From assembly GCA_023678885.1 (NCBI GenBank), contig CM042996.1, positions 9,792,602-9,856,601 on the forward strand: DNA of 64,000 nucleotides. Direction: 5' to 3'. This DNA comes from Pogostemon cablin. Its lineage: Eukaryota > Streptophyta > Magnoliopsida > Lamiales > Lamiaceae. The position numbers and the translations under genes were made by a program. Within the stretch, counting starts at the first letter, position 1. Each line of letters opens with the position of its first letter. This document shows, in pieces, positions 19,820 to 32,738 of the stretch. The notes under the pieces were generated by a model. It did no database searches. It worked only from the letters and a program-made list of their open reading frames with translations, and was not told the DNA's origin.

Positions 19820-21208
19820 TGTTGGCATTTAATTATTTGATTAACGTGAATCATTAGGCTTTCATGCATTTCTAAATCAGTAGAAGCAAAAATATAGAAA
19901 CGTATTACCTTTCACCAGGGTATGTTGAAGAAGAGAATGAATTCTCGCTGGCAGCATGCGCAGCCTCACCATTTTGGGCATAAATTTCTCATCCAATCTT
20001 CGATTTGAGTGATCTAGGTGCCAAAACGATCCTCCCTTATGTATCTTTCCAATGGAGTATCACACGAATAGTTTGGAGTTCCACACAATTTTAGAAAAAT
20101 CATGGAAGTTGACAAACAACAGCAGTAAACAACCTCTTGATCTTCTGCTATATTCTCATGTCCAATCTTGACGTCGTGTGGGCGACGATGTTCAAGATCC
20201 TCCCAATTTGCTATTCCTTTTCCCTACTCATAGTGTTAGGCGTGAAAATAATTAGGGTTTAAGACAGCTGAGGTGACTTATATATGGGCTATAGCAGGGA
20301 CCAGGAAGAGAAATTAGAGTAGGGCCTCCATTGGACTTAAGTATCCAAGTTTAGCCCAAAACTTATACTTAAGTCCAATAATAATAATATATTCCACTAA
20401 AATATTATTATTGCACCGCCGCTCTAATCCCATAATTACATTATGGGCTCTTTCTTATCATGAGCCTATTAGTCTCCCCATGTTTAAGATATACAATACC
20501 AATTAATTAATTAAGTTACTGACAACCCCATTAATTAATATCACATCCAAGAGTAGTACCACTCAACCTTGTTATCATGTCGGAATAAATCCACCTGCAG
20601 GGTTTATATGATAATCCTTATTAGCTCCTCAAGGGGACATCATCAGCCTATTTAATAGGATACAGATTCCTTCTACAATCAACATCACACCATAGAGACA
20701 ACATTATTTCCCAACTCACCGATTTTGTTGATTTAATAACATGTAAATCTCACCCATTGATGAATCAAAGAAATACATACTGTCATACGTGTCGAGGTTA
20801 TTGTATAGGGATTAAGAGTACGAACATCCATAATAACTGAGATCAAGTTCTCTTATATTGTCAGTATAAGTCGAACGATCTCAAACGGTCCTGCTCAATA
20901 CACAAAGTGTACTAATGTGATTTTATAGTCAAGAAACTAATACCAAATCACACTACAACCATCCCAATAGAGAGTCCCCGTCTATCTCAGTTGTGAGCAT
21001 CCGTTTATATTTTATAAGAAAACCGATAATATGATCTTCCGCGTGTTGTCGCACAACATATTATCTACAGTATAAAGCTAGTGGACTATTGCATCGGACA
21101 TATAAGTAAATTATAAGACGCAATCATTTGATCAATGATTCTCATTTCAAATATTGTTAAAACATTGTTCATATTATTGTTAGGCTTTTAGTATACAATC
21201 CAATAACA
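19820..21208 (-). repeat. Copia LTR, family E
   Basis: On the plus strand it begins TGTTGGCATTTAATT and ends TAGTATACAATCCAATAACA. It shares long blocks with the LTRs at 33753-34968, 51986-53363 and 58746-61771, for example TGGGCTATAGCAGGGACCAG and CATATTATCTACAGTA. The primer site at 19806 makes it a 5' LTR on the minus strand. Confidence 0.85.
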
Positions 21209-21542
21209 AAGTGTTCGCCCAGGTCTTAGGACTAGAAATTTGGAAATACTTATCACATGGAATCGTATTACTATAAATTAAAAGCAACAATCGGATGTAG
21301 AGTTCAATCAAATCAATTGCGTGGTTCCTTATGTTATGTTTTGGCTTCATTTTACAATTCACAAATTTATTAAGGACTTCATCCTTAGTCCTAATGTATT
21401 CCTCTGTAATTGTTCCCTCTCTAACATGCCTCTAAGAAAACGAGCAACCAACCCAAAAAAATACCAGTGTTAGTCAAACTATATCACATGAATTTTCTCT
21501 CCATATAATGCATATGGAAACAACTTTCCAAGATGCAGTAGT
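21209..21542. other. Unassigned AT-rich stretch
   Basis: It lies between a copia LTR and the solo gypsy LTR. A minus-strand run (EEYIRTKDEVLNKFVNCKMK) is open, but I recognise no family. With 23072-23280 it formed one sequence before the solo LTR inserted. Confidence 0.3.
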
Positions 21543-23071
21543 TGATGAGAGTGATAATTCACGTATTTTGAGCTCTGATTTGTGTGGAAATTGAGTATGA
21601 TTTGGGCTATTATCAAGGCAAATCGGTATGTTTATGGAAAATCCACGAATCAGGTGTTACTGAGGCTATTTAAGCATATTTTATACAGGAAAACAAGTCA
21701 GAAGTGCTCAGAATTGGAAAACACGATTTTCGAGAAGTCGCTCGATCTCAGGAGGAGCCGCTCGACCAGCACAATTTGGTCGAGCAAGGTTGAAGTTGGT
21801 CGAGCGAGGGTCTGTACAGAGTTTCAGCGAACAGGGATGCCGCTCAACCACCGCTCGATCTGGACGAAGTTCGCTCGACCTTGCCAGTTTTGTTCGAGCA
21901 AGGACACGCGCCCCTATTTTTGGTAATTCCGACCCTCCTATGCGTGAATTGACATATTTTCCAAGAAAAAGTCCAGTAAAGGTCCATAAGGAGAGTTTTA
22001 CAAGTATAAAAAGGGATGCCGATCACATCAAAAAGAGAGTTAGATTCCACATCCATCCTACACCACATCCAAACCCTAACTCCATCCTACGGAGCTGTAG
22101 AGAGAGATTCATGCAGCAAATCAGTGAGAACCAAGTAAAGATTCAAGACAGGGCGAGAAGCGACGGCGCGCACATCAAGAGTTTACTTTCCAACTTAATC
22201 TTTCTTGTAATTTTCAAGACTATGGGTAAGATCTATCCAAACACCATGAACGTTCTTCGAAGCGTCATAGGCTAGAACCACTTTGGTAGTTCTAGGGTTA
22301 TGAAGGTTTTATCTAGTTAATTGAACTTTCGTTTGTATACTCCGTACAACACTACTTGTGGATTATTTTATATAAGACAATGCTTTATTAATTCATACTC
22401 AGAGTTGTTTTGCGCATCTTTAACTGTTATGTAGAGTCTGAATACATATATTGGTTATTGATTGAGTGCGTTCACTACTGAGCAGGATTTTATATTATGA
22501 TTCTATGTGAGGGGACTCCAAAACTTCATTAGAACTATCTTATATAAATACTTATTAATTGAATTGAATTCGGGTTAGTAAGTAGGATAAAGAGGATAAT
22601 TATATAGTACCTACAAAGGGAGATCATATCGGGTTAGAGTACTTAGTGCACGGGAAATAATTGATACTGATAGTACCTAGAAAGGGGGATGTAATTATGC
22701 TCTTGCTCCAAGGTAATTCATATGTGTTACATGCATATTTACTTGTGTCTATATAGTATATTTGCATGGCTTTGTGATGCGTCCATAGTCCACAAGGCAG
22801 AGTCGGACATTGACATACGGAAGGGAGATTAATTAGTGAAACTGGATGGCCTGAAAAGCTAACTATTTTCTCACTTATTAACTCTCGTTTATCTCTGCTA
22901 TCTTTATTTATTTGTTATTTATTATTATGTTTATTAGATTAATAACTATTCTACAACTTAAATTACAAATCGTTCTTTGGGTTTGATAAATATAACTTGG
23001 TCGCTTATCTAAGCTACAATTGATATCCTTCATACTTGGGGATTAATTGTGTGTTGAGAAAACGTCCATCA
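21543..23071 (+). mobile_element. Solo LTR, gypsy family B
   Basis: It begins TGATGAGAGTGATAATTC and ends AACGTCCATCA. There is no primer site after it and no purine tract before it, so it is solo. The half-site array is at 21745-21905 and TATAAAAA at 22005. The flanking pentamers (GTAGT and ATAGG) agree at only three positions, so a target duplication is not established. Confidence 0.75.
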
Positions 23072-24251
23072 ATAGGCATATTCACAAGTGAATCAGTTCA
23101 ACTCACTTTGGCTCCCACTTTCATAGGCTACAGGAGTTTGAACAATTTTAACATCACTTAACACCATGAATTTAGAATTAAATGACATATTAAGGTGCAT
23201 TATTATAAAAAAAAAATGCAACCAAATAGCCACCCCATGGGTTCGTATTCAACAAATGTCACAAAATAAAGTAAAATTACACATACACACTAAAGCTGAT
23301 GTCAAACGCTCTCAAAAACGTCACCATTGGACTCCACGCATCGAAACAGGTCAGAAAACGTCAACCAGTCATCGAAAAACAACTCCACGCGCTTGAACGT
23401 GCCACAACACGCCGCCAAGAGCATCATGCTTGCCGCCACGCCAGCCACATGCTGCCATGCACCAGCACGCGCCGCCACGCACTGACTGAAGGTTGGCTGC
23501 TTTATGGAGCGTGCACCACACGTGCCACCACCGGATAGGGTTTCAGTCGGCGCGTGAGACTCACGTGCGACCGACGGTGTCGCCAGGCTTCGATGCGTGG
23601 TCTCCACACGTCACCGCCGAAATGCCGTCTGCCGACGCATGTGCTGCACGCGCCACTGCCGGTGGTCCGTCCTCCGGCTGGTCCTGACCCGGTACGGCTC
23701 ACCTCCGGTCCAGTCTGGTCCACGTCTGTTCGGGGCTGGTCTGACTCGGTTTGACTAGTTTGATCCGGTCAATCCTAAAATTATATTTAATTGCAAAAAA
23801 GTCCCTGAACTTTATTGAATTTTCAAAACAAACCCCCAAACTCTCTGAAACTTTGAAGATTTTGCCCAATTTCGAAAAACATAAAAAAATCATAACTTGA
23901 GTTTTAAAAGGTCAAAAAATGCACAAAAAATACCGATAGACTCCTCTTGATGAGACTTATCTAGTGGTATATCAAAAACATGCTTTAACTTGTACGAAAA
24001 AATGATGAAAAAATGAACCTGTGAAGAGTTTGAAAGTGTAAAATCGTCATACACATGTAATAGCCACTATACACATAAAATTCTGTCTTTAACTCATATG
24101 TGTGATCAGTCAACATCACATAAATAAACAATCATACTCTTTTCAACATAAATCATGTATGAGCAAAATATACCGTAAAAAGCAAAAAACTTAAATCATG
24201 AAAATATTCTATTTTTTATTTCAGAAAAAACAAGCGAAGTACCAACCATTT
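23072..24251 (-). mobile_element. Leader of a second copia-type element (family D)
   Basis: This is the sequence after the primer site of LTR D, read on the minus strand. About 24250-23780 is AT-rich, and 23780-23290 is strongly GC-rich with several overlapping open frames on both strands. None of these has a recognisable gag motif. I treat them as chance frames in a GC-rich leader. Confidence 0.45.
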
Positions 24252-24263
24252 GCTCTGATACCA
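24252..24263 (-). other. Primer binding site for initiator tRNA-Met
   Basis: The minus strand reads TGGTATCAGAGC, directly after the end of LTR D. Confidence 0.75.
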
Positions 24264-24264
24264 A

Positions 24265-24787
24265 TGTTGGAAAACTCACGATCATAAATGCACAAACCCT
24301 AATCAAGCATAGAGAGGAATCTCATACCTCTCACAGTAGGTATATGTTGTAGCGGAAGAACACGTACGAACCGATTGATACTCACGTTGTTAAACCGTGA
24401 TCCCTGGGTCAAATCTCACAATACTAGGTTGTAGATTATATTTCCACGATATTGTATTAATTGTGGAATATGATGACTTGATTTGCGTTGTGATTTCGGG
24501 AGAGAAAAACAGCGAGAGAGGAAACGCTTTGGCGTTTTGAGTTTGCATTATGTGTTCTGCGTCTCAAGCGTCTTGCTTGTTTCACGTCTATGTTAACTGC
24601 CTCCGCGCATTAACATTTATCTCCAATGAGATAGGAGTTAAAAAACGGTTTCATAACTCCCTCTCTCTTATCCACTTATATTCATATGTGGAATATTATT
24701 ATTAAATAATACTAATTATTATTTACAAATTCATAATCATCCGGTTAGGATCAATCTAAATCAGCCCATTATGTATATGATTCAACA
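24265..24787 (-). repeat. Copia-type LTR, family D
   Basis: On the plus strand it begins TGTTGGAAAACTC after the primer site and ends GATTCAACA, so it is a 5' LTR on the minus strand of about 520 bases. The second end is set by the first TG/CA fit and is less sure. It differs from family E. Confidence 0.55.
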
Positions 24788-24903
24788 TGCATTATCCTTA
24801 ACTTTTTTTTCTTTCTCTGTTAGTGTTTTTTTTAATTACGTAGATTAATTTTCTTATTTTAAATTTTAATAAAAATATAAAATAAATATTTGAATAAAAA
24901 TTA

Positions 24904-26197
24904 GGCAAAGACTTGAGTAAGACTGTCTCATGGATTATCTTATGTGAGACTGATCATCCATTAACCCAATTAACTAATTTTAAAGGTCACTGTTTGGTTG
25001 CTACGAAATTAGAAAATTAAAAAATTAGTTGTAGAGTAAAATTAATTGTATCTAAATAAATTAAAAGGGCCTTGTTTGGCCAATATCAAATTAAAAAAAC
25101 TAAAAGTTAATTATGAAATATAAATTAATTAGGACTTGTATGTATACTATTTTTTTCTACGCTTTTCTCATTTAATTTATTATTTTTTATTATTTAAAAA
25201 TGTAATAATTCAAAATTAATTATTTTAAATAGTATAAATTTATAATAAAATGTGATATTATGTGATAACCTTTATAATTAATAGTGATACCCAATTGATA
25301 TAAAGTGATAATGGTGTTGTGGACTATTACATAAATATTTATAGTATATTAAAAAAAAGTGATAATATTTTAAAAGAAAAGTGATAATTAATTACAAAAG
25401 TGTATTTCACGAACAATTTATAGAATGGATAAAATTTGATAATATTTTAATAAAAAATTATTTATAATAAAAAAATTGATTTTCGTCTAATTGAATAATT
25501 ATTATTTCACGAACAATTCGCCAGAACAATAATAGTGATAACATTTTTAATAAAAAGTGATACATGATAAAAAAAAAAGTAATAACCGTTTAATTAAATT
25601 ATTTTATGAACAAATTGTAAAATAAATAAAAAGTAATAACATTTTTAATAAAGTTATATCCGATCAAGATAAAGTGATAACAGAATAGTTTTACTATCTA
25701 ATAATTAATTACTAATAATATTATTATAATTGACAAATAAATTATTATTATTATTATGATGATAATAAAATAATTTTTATTAAAATTAAAAAATAATTGA
25801 TTTTGACATACCTGATTGTAATTGGCATGTGAGCCGCCAATACCTTTAAAACGTTAGTAATGTTAATTAAGCCATCGAAACAGGCCCTTGTTTTTCATTT
25901 TTATTTATTTATTTTTATTAATGAATAGGATAAGATCCGTCTCACATATGAAGATCCGTGAGACGGTTTCTCTCAAGACATACCCTAAAAATTAAAGTTG
26001 ATCAAATTTATTATATTATTTTAATAATTAATTTTTTATTTTTTTAATAAGTTAATAAACTTTTTATTTATACTATAAATTATTCTAGTATTATTATTTT
26101 TCATTAATCTATTATCAATTTCCTTTATAAAAGTTATCACTTTTGGTCCGTCTCACGTAAGATCCTTGCGTTAGACAGTCTCATACAAGTCTTTGCC
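24904..26197. mobile_element. TIR element with GAGACxGTCTCA-type ends
   Basis: GGCAAAGACTTG...AAGACTGTCTCA at 24904 is mirrored by the reverse complement ending at 26197 (GGCAAAGACTTGTATGAGAC). Each end also has an inner GTGAGAC copy about 45 bases in. ATTA flanks both sides. The inside is AT-rich with repeated AAAAAGTGATAA motifs (25300-25690) and a second pair of similar ends near 25930-25975. No transposase. Confidence 0.55.
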
Positions 26198-26706
26198 ATT
26201 AAAAAATTACTCTTCAAATTCTTGTAAACTCTAATTTATCGATTACTTTTTAGTACATATAAAATCATTTTTTAGAGACATGAATTATTACTCTTCTGTA
26301 TAAAAATTAACTCTTGAAAAAATATTTTTTATATATTAAAGAATAATTTTAAAAAATAAATTTACATGTAAGCCCAATTTATATGAGATTATATATTATT
26401 GTTAATAAATATATATAAATTCCATGGTTTATTCATACAATTCAATTTATATAAATTGAATATGTATGTTTTCAAGGTATAAAGAAAACTAATAAGTAAT
26501 ATGTCATCATCTATCAGAAAAAATAATGCAGGTTTAAGAAAATAACAAATGAGAACGTCTCACACATCCAACTGGTAAATGGAGCTCCACTTACCCACCA
26601 ACTCAATTAATTAAGCAGCCCCAAATAAGATCGATAATAATTAAGCGGCGCTAACTATCTCATCAATCTTCACGCATAGTTGCATACTACTGTATTTTTA
26701 TGAAAA
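26198..26706. other. AT-rich DNA without features
   Basis: No open frame, repeat pair or structured element was seen here. Confidence 0.4.
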
Positions 26707-27232
26707 AATTACTTTTAGATACACACTTTGTACCCATAATTATTAAGAAATATATTAATTTAAAACATTAAAGTAAAATATCAAATATAACCCTAAATCT
26801 CTACACTTTTAAACCACAAACCCTAAACACTCACTCACCGCTGGATTGCCGACGGCCGGTCGCCGAACTACCACGGACTGTAGGCCGGCCGCCGGAAAGT
26901 TGCCGGACCGCCGCTGCCGCCGCCTTAGCTTCCCCGGTCGATCGCCGGAGCACTGCCGGACCGACGCCGCTTGAGCTTCGCCGGAGCTCTACCGGACCAC
27001 CGTCGGATCACCATACATTTTTGATGCACACACTTTTTTTTACTGTGCACACTTTTTTTACTGCACACACTTTTGCAGCACACGAACTTTTGCTGCACAC
27101 AAATATTTATTTGCAGCACATTGTAGGGGTAATATTGGAATATCACTATATATTTATGTAGTTAGTAGTAATATTTTTATATGTTTGTATCTCATAGTAA
27201 TTAAGGATTTTTTAGTGTACCTAATAGTAATC
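26707..27232. mobile_element. Possible small TIR element with GC-rich core
   Basis: ATTACTTTTAGATACAC at 26708 and the reverse complement of GTGTACCTAATAGTAATC at 27215 agree at about 15 of 18 positions. Inside is an abrupt GC-rich block (26835-27005), then tandem-like GCACACACTTTT units (27020-27115). No duplication could be fixed. Confidence 0.35.
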
Positions 27233-28289
27233 CTCCCTGTTTTTATTTTATTTTATAATTTTAAGTTGACATTTTTTCATTATTCTCTCAATTTTTTTTC
27301 TATTTGTTTATTTTATCTTTATTCACAATTAATTTATCATAATTTTTTTATTTAAATTTTATTCTTACTTTTATTTTATAATTGGAAAGTAGTTTTAATT
27401 AAACTTAATGCTTTAGTTTTTTTCTTTTTAATACTGCTACGTTTTTAAAATATTACTTGGATGAATGTTTAATTTTTGAGTTAATTATCTTAAAGAACGA
27501 TGAACTTTCAACGGATTGTAAATTAATCCCGACTTTTATGAAATTGCAAAAAAAAAAATCATGACCTTTCATGTTTGTGCAATTCGCACCCGTCGGGTAG
27601 CTGAAGCATGCCCGACCGCTGAAGTGGCATTGACCTTTGTCACGTCAGCTTTTAGTTATTGCAAAAAAAAATCTCAACCTTTACTTAAATTACAATTTAA
27701 TCTCTAAGATTTTGATAAAAAAGACCATCAAATTTATATTTTTAATTTTAAATTGCACAATCTAATAAAAATTTTATATTTTATTTTTAAATTTAAACTC
27801 AAAAAATATTAAATAAAATAATAAAATTATTATATGAATAAAATATTTATTACTAAAATTAGGTGAATAAAATTAATTATATCTATGAAGTAGTAAAAAA
27901 GATTATACAACCTCTTTAAGGTAAGTCTTGTGTGAGACCGTCTCAGATCTCATTCCGTGAGCAGATTATTCATTAATCAATTAATACAATATAAAAAATA
28001 AAAAATATAGGAAAAGGCCGCCGTGGCCCATGACCGGTCACCCATGCAATGTCGGCATATTCATGAATGAACGCCTATTCAATTAATTAAGGATTATTGA
28101 TATCTTTCTCCTTTATCTTATACATCCTAAAATTAATAAATTTATTAATTATTTAAATTACAAATAAATTCAATGTGATCATTAAAATATTTTAAAATGA
28201 TGGTTGAAAATTCAAAAATGAAACTTATTACATTGAAAAAATGATACATTTAATATTGAACAATTTTATGAAAGGAAAAGTTTATATTA

Positions 28290-28890
28290 TGAAATGATTT
28301 TCATAAAATTGATAAGAAGTGAAAGTTTTTATAAATAAAAGTGATGAAAAGTGATAGTTTTTATAAAAAAAAAAAATATTTAATTGATGAAAAGTGATGA
28401 TGGTATTGTGAACTATTTCATGAACAATTTAAAGTGCAAATAAAAAGTAATAACATTTAAAAAAAAAGTGATATAATTTTTAACAAAAAATAATAACTAA
28501 TTACTACAACGTTAAATGATCTCACTATAAAATGGGTTTATACAAGAGATTCACTTCATGAAAATTTCATAAATTAAAAAGTTACAATAATATTTTTAAT
28601 AAAAAGTGATACCTAGACAAGGAAAAGTGATACACAACTAATATAATTATTTCTTAAATAATATGTAAAACAAACAAAAAGTGATAACATTATTGATCAA
28701 AAGTGATACTTGATTAAGAAAAAAGTAACACACATAAAGTATTTAATGAAAAATTCTAAGAACATATAAAAAGTGATAATATTTTTAATTAAATGTGATA
28801 CCTGATAAAAAAAGTGATAAATGTCCAATTAAATTATTTAATGAATATATTTACTATACGGATAAAAGGTGATAACATTTTTAATGAAGA
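28290..28890. repeat. Degenerate AAAAAGTGATAA repeat array
   Basis: AAAAGTGATA recurs many times with ATTTTTAATAAAAAGTG and TTATTTCATGAA linkers at roughly 100-base spacing. Related arrays are at 25300-25690, 29755-29850 and 32800-33300. A GTGTGAGACCGTCTCAG end at 27932-27948 suggests it belongs to the same TIR family as 24904-26197. Confidence 0.5.
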
Positions 28891-29204
28891 GTGACTCATC
28901 TTAAAAAAATAAAAATATTATCATTCAAATAAACTTATTAAATATTAACCATTAGTTAGTATAATAAATATAAAAGTATAACTAAATAAAATGAATTCGT
29001 CATCAAATTAATAGTATATATTATTTTGATATGATTTACATTAATTATATTTCTATATACGAATAATTTTTTATTTTATTTGTAATAAAAAATAACTGTA
29101 CATGTTTTTATCTATTAAAATAAATAAATAAATCAATTGTAACTAAACAAATAATGAGTAACAGAAAAGGGATTAAGTTAACTGGAGGTGGAATGCGTGT
29201 AGGG

Positions 29205-29470
29205 ATGTAATCGAGCCGAGCCGAGCCGAACATCTCCGGGCTCGAAGCTCGGCTCGAATTTTTTTAAAGGGCTCGAGCTCGGCTCGAGCTCGATTCGAAT
29301 TTTATTTTTTAAGCTCGAGTTCGGCTCGTATGTAAAATATAGAGCTCGCGAACAGTTCGCGAGCTCGGCTCGAAATATTTTTACTGAATAAAAAAAATAA
29401 ACTCGAGCTCAAATTCGGCTCGATAAAAACTAGTCCTTTGTTCGAGCTCGGGCTCGTTCGGCTCGTTAAG
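29205..29470 (+). repeat. Left subterminal GAGCCGAGC repeats of the hAT element
   Basis: Repeated GAGC(C/T)CG and GGCTCGA motifs alternate in both orientations over about 260 bases. They fit transposase-binding subterminal repeats. Confidence 0.6.
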
Positions 29471-29707
29471 CTGAAAATAATTTATTTTTTAGTTTTTTAA
29501 TGTATAAATGTTTGAGTGATGTCTCATGAGTAATAAAATTTTATTAATATTTTTTTTATAAAAAGTGGAATCTAGAACTATTATAAATTTTTATTAATTA
29601 TTAGAAGTATTAATTATTAATTAAAATATATATTAATAATATAACAAAAGATTTTTTAATTAACATTTATAAGTATATGGAGTATGTATTTAATTTAAAT
29701 TTTGGAG

Positions 29708-29957
29708 TAGGTCTTGTGTGGAACCGTCTCACGTAAATATTTACATGAGACGAATAAAAAGTGATAATATTATTAATTAAAAGTTATATTCAATCGATAA
29801 AAAGTAATAATAGTGTAGTGAACTATTTTATGAACAATTTATAATATAAACAAAACTAACATTTTATATGGAATATAGCGAAAGTGCTAACATTTTATAA
29901 ACTTTTTATTCGCCTCATGTAAGACCTTATTTAAGACGGTGTCACACAAGTATTTGC
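29708..29957. mobile_element. MITE inside the hAT element
   Basis: CTTGTGTGGAACCGTCTCACG near the left end mirrors CTTGTGTGACACCGTCTTA on the complement of the right end. An inner pair (TTACATGAGACGAATAAAAAG and its inverted partner) follows. About 250 bases with a GTGATAAT core, the same family as 24904-26197. Confidence 0.55.
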
Positions 29958-29994
29958 CTAAAATTTGAATGTATCCTTATGTTATCCCATTAAC

Positions 29995-29995
<1 letters not shown>

Positions 29996-30031
<36 letters not shown>

Positions 30032-30033
30032 TT
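29996..30033. repeat. Microsatellite (AAT)n
   Basis: About twelve uninterrupted AAT units. Confidence 0.9.
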
Positions 30034-30214
30034 AAAAGGCAAATACAGGTGTATATAAATTCGAAATTTCTCCTTCAAATAAAATTATATTATTAAAATA
30101 TAAATAAATAATTATATTAAATTAATTTATTTTTACATATATATATATATATATGTGTGTGTGTGTATTAATGAGGTGTCGACTTTAAAATACTTACAAT
30201 TTTATTAATTACAA

Positions 30215-30492
30215 CTCCTTCGTCCTATAATACTATTCTCATTTTCCTCATTTGTTTGCCCCACAAAATCTTTCACCCCTAACAAAGTAAACATCATTTT
30301 ATCCAACAACCTCAAAAGTTACTTTAATTTCAAATTTGTCACTCTTTTTTCACACATATCATTACTTTATACTTTTTTATTACCTAAAAATACTACAATA
30401 CCCTCCAAAGTCAATAAAGTTGGTCAAAAAGTGTAACTTTTCTTAAACAACGTGGAACAGTAAAGGTGAAAAGTTTTTCGGAACGGAGGGAG
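30215..30492. mobile_element. Stowaway-like MITE
   Basis: CTCCTTCGTCC at the left mirrors GGAACGGAGGGAG at the right, followed by TA. These are the usual Stowaway ends. The left TA is altered. It is inserted within the hAT element. Confidence 0.6.
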
Positions 30493-30959
30493 TATTAGTT
30501 AAAATTTAATGTATATAAATACATATATTTATTCAAATTTATGTATAAATAAATCAAAACTAAATCTTATATAGAAATAAAAAATAAAAAAATTTAGATC
30601 TTTAAACTCATTATAAATATGACTTTCAATTCATTATTTAGAATTAATAACATGCACTCCCTTTTTAATTTTATTTTTATTAATTACGTTTTAATAATTT
30701 CATTATTTTCATTGCCATACTTTAAAATTTTTCTTTAATTTAAAGTATACTATATTTGTAAAATTATAAATTTATATTCCTTATAAATTATATTGATAAA
30801 AGTATATATATATATATATAAGTTTATTTATTTATGTAAAAAATTTTAAAATCTAAAATTACCATATTAATATGTTATAATAAATAATAACAATAACAAT
30901 AATAATAATAATAATGGAGTAATAATATGAAGAGTGAGCATATTGACCACTATTCGAGC

Positions 30960-31225
30960 CTATTATCGAACACGTTCATGAGCCTATAAACGAACACGTT
31001 CGCAAGCTTAATAAACAAACACGTTCGCGAGCTTAATAAACGAACATGTTTGTGAGCCTATAAACGAACATGTTCGCGAGCTTTTAAACGAACATGTTTG
31101 TGAGCCTATAAACGAACATGTTCGCGAGCTTTTAAACGAACATGTTCGCGAACACGTTCGCGAGCCTGTAAACGAACACGTTCGCGAGCCTGTAAACGAA
31201 CACGTTCGCGAGCTTTCGAGCCAAA
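30960..31225 (+). repeat. Right subterminal tandem array of the hAT element
   Basis: About ten units of roughly 24 bases follow the pattern CGAACACGTTCGCGAGCCT plus TAAA. CGAACACGTTCG and CGAACATGTTCG are themselves palindromes. Units alternate between C and T variants (GTTCGCG/GTTTGTG), as in higher-order duplication. Confidence 0.8.
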
Positions 31226-32484
31226 CACCCTCGGGCTCGAGTTCGGATCGAAAAAATAATCGAGCTCGAAAATCGAGCTCGGCTCGGCTCGTTTTTTTCC
31301 ACGAACGAACTCGAACGAATTTTTTTTCGAATCGAGTCTCGAATAGTTTACGAGCGGCTTGGTTCGTTTACATCCCTAAATGCGTGTATTTAGAAGGTAA
31401 TTCAGGTAGTGGGTTGGCTCAGATCCGCGAGAAATTAATTTGGATTATAATTGACCTGTAATGAGATTCGTGAGTCTTTTCCATATTTAAATTCTTTTAA
31501 TTTTTAAAATATTTTATTTTATAGATTATAATTTTTTTATTAATTTATAAAATCAAAGTATTCGTAAACATGTCTCAGTATATTTTCATAATTTCACATT
31601 ATATATAATATTACAAATATACTTATGAGATGTTTAAGGAATTTTATTATTTATATAAAAAATCTTTTAGTATTAATTTATAAACTCAAGTTTTATACTG
31701 AGAAAAAAATATTCGTTAAATTTAATTTATACAAACCAAAATAAATTTTATGTATTTATCATTATATTTTCCGTTTTCATACATCTCACACTTACCTTCA
31801 TCTCATCACATCAATCAATAACCTTAAAAAGTTATATATCAATCTAAAAAGTATCAATGTCACCTAATACACATAACATACTTTATACTTTATTTATTGT
31901 CTTAAAATACTACAATGCCCTTAAAAAGTAAAAAAAAAAATTTCAAAAAATAATTTTTTTTAAAAAACTAAAAATCTACTGTGCTGGTGAAGATAACTAC
32001 AGAACAAAGAGAGTAGTAATAAATTAATAAACAAAAAATTAAAAGACTTTGTATAAAAATAAATATTTAATATAACATTTAGTATGAAAATATAAAATAA
32101 TAATAAATATTTAATGAAACATTTAGTTATGAATTTAAATTTAAAAATAAAATATAAAATTTTTATTAGATGGTGCAATTTAAAAATAAAATTAAAAAAT
32201 TAATGGTCTTTTTTGCCAAAATCTCAAATGTTGAGTTTAAATTGCAATTTAAGTAAATATTAGGGTTTTTCTTGCAATTAATTAAAGCTGACGTGGCAAA
32301 GGTCAACGTCACGTCAGCGGTCAGGCAGGCTTTGACTGCTCGACCGGTGTGAGAATTGCACAAACATAAAAGATCATGATTTTTTTCTGCAATTTCATAA
32401 AAGTAGGGATTAATTTGCAATCCATTCGTTCATGGTTTTTAAGATAGTTAACTCTTAATTTTTTTTTAGATTTGATATAAAGTA

Positions 32485-32738
32485 CTCCCTCCATCCCGTT
32501 CTTATGTTTACGTTTGCTTTTTACACGGGAATTAATAAATATAGTATTTTAGTGTATATTGAGGTGAGAGAAATAATAATTTAATGTAAAGTGAGTAGGT
32601 GTATTAGTGGGATGTGTGGGTCCATGGAAAGAGAAATAATTAATTTTGTGGGTCTCATATCCTAAAAAGAAAAATGTAACCATTAGGATAAGACTGCCAA
32701 AATGGAAATATGTAACCATTAGGATGAGACGGAGGGAG
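32485..32738. mobile_element. Stowaway-like MITE
   Basis: CTCCCTCCATCCCG at the left end and GAGACGGAGGGAG at the right end are inverted. TA duplications lie at 32483-32484 and 32739-32740. 254 bases, non-coding. Confidence 0.8.

Larger units (their letters stand above)
29200..31378. mobile_element. Non-autonomous hAT element
   Basis: It starts TAGGGATGTAATCGAG and ends, inverted, with the complement of TAGGGATGTAAACGAA. The 8-bp duplication AATGCGTG is exact (29192-29199 and 31379-31386). An 8-bp duplication and short inverted ends with subterminal repeats are typical of hAT elements. No transposase is seen. Smaller MITEs and microsatellites fill the middle. Confidence 0.88.
27478..32454. 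mobile_element. Mutator-like element with long inverted ends
   Basis: The ends at 27478-27890 and 32040-32454 are inverted copies over about 400 bases. Shared text includes AATTGCA, GTTTGTGCAATTC and CACGTCAGCTTT. The unit is flanked by the exact 9-bp duplication TTAATTTTT (27469-27477 and 32455-32463). Long terminal inverted repeats and a 9-bp duplication are the marks of Mutator-like elements. No transposase is present, so it is non-autonomous. The 5.0 kb size includes a 2.2 kb hAT insertion. Confidence 0.85.

Noticed and set aside
21538..23076. Target duplication for the solo LTR at 21543-23071
   Set aside because: GTAGT and ATAGG agree at three of five positions only, no better than chance allows.
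23166..23893. Overlapping GC-rich frames suggesting a small gene
   Set aside because: Same position (leader after a copia primer site) and same character as 57080-58570; no motif seen.
26818..26830. CCCTAAA-like text suggesting interstitial telomere repeat
   Set aside because: Only a single unit; too short to mean anything.
29205..31320. Possible CRISPR-like array (24-base repeat units near 30960-31225)
   Set aside because: Units are contiguous without unique spacers, lie just inside hAT ends with an 8-bp duplication, and the DNA is plant nuclear.
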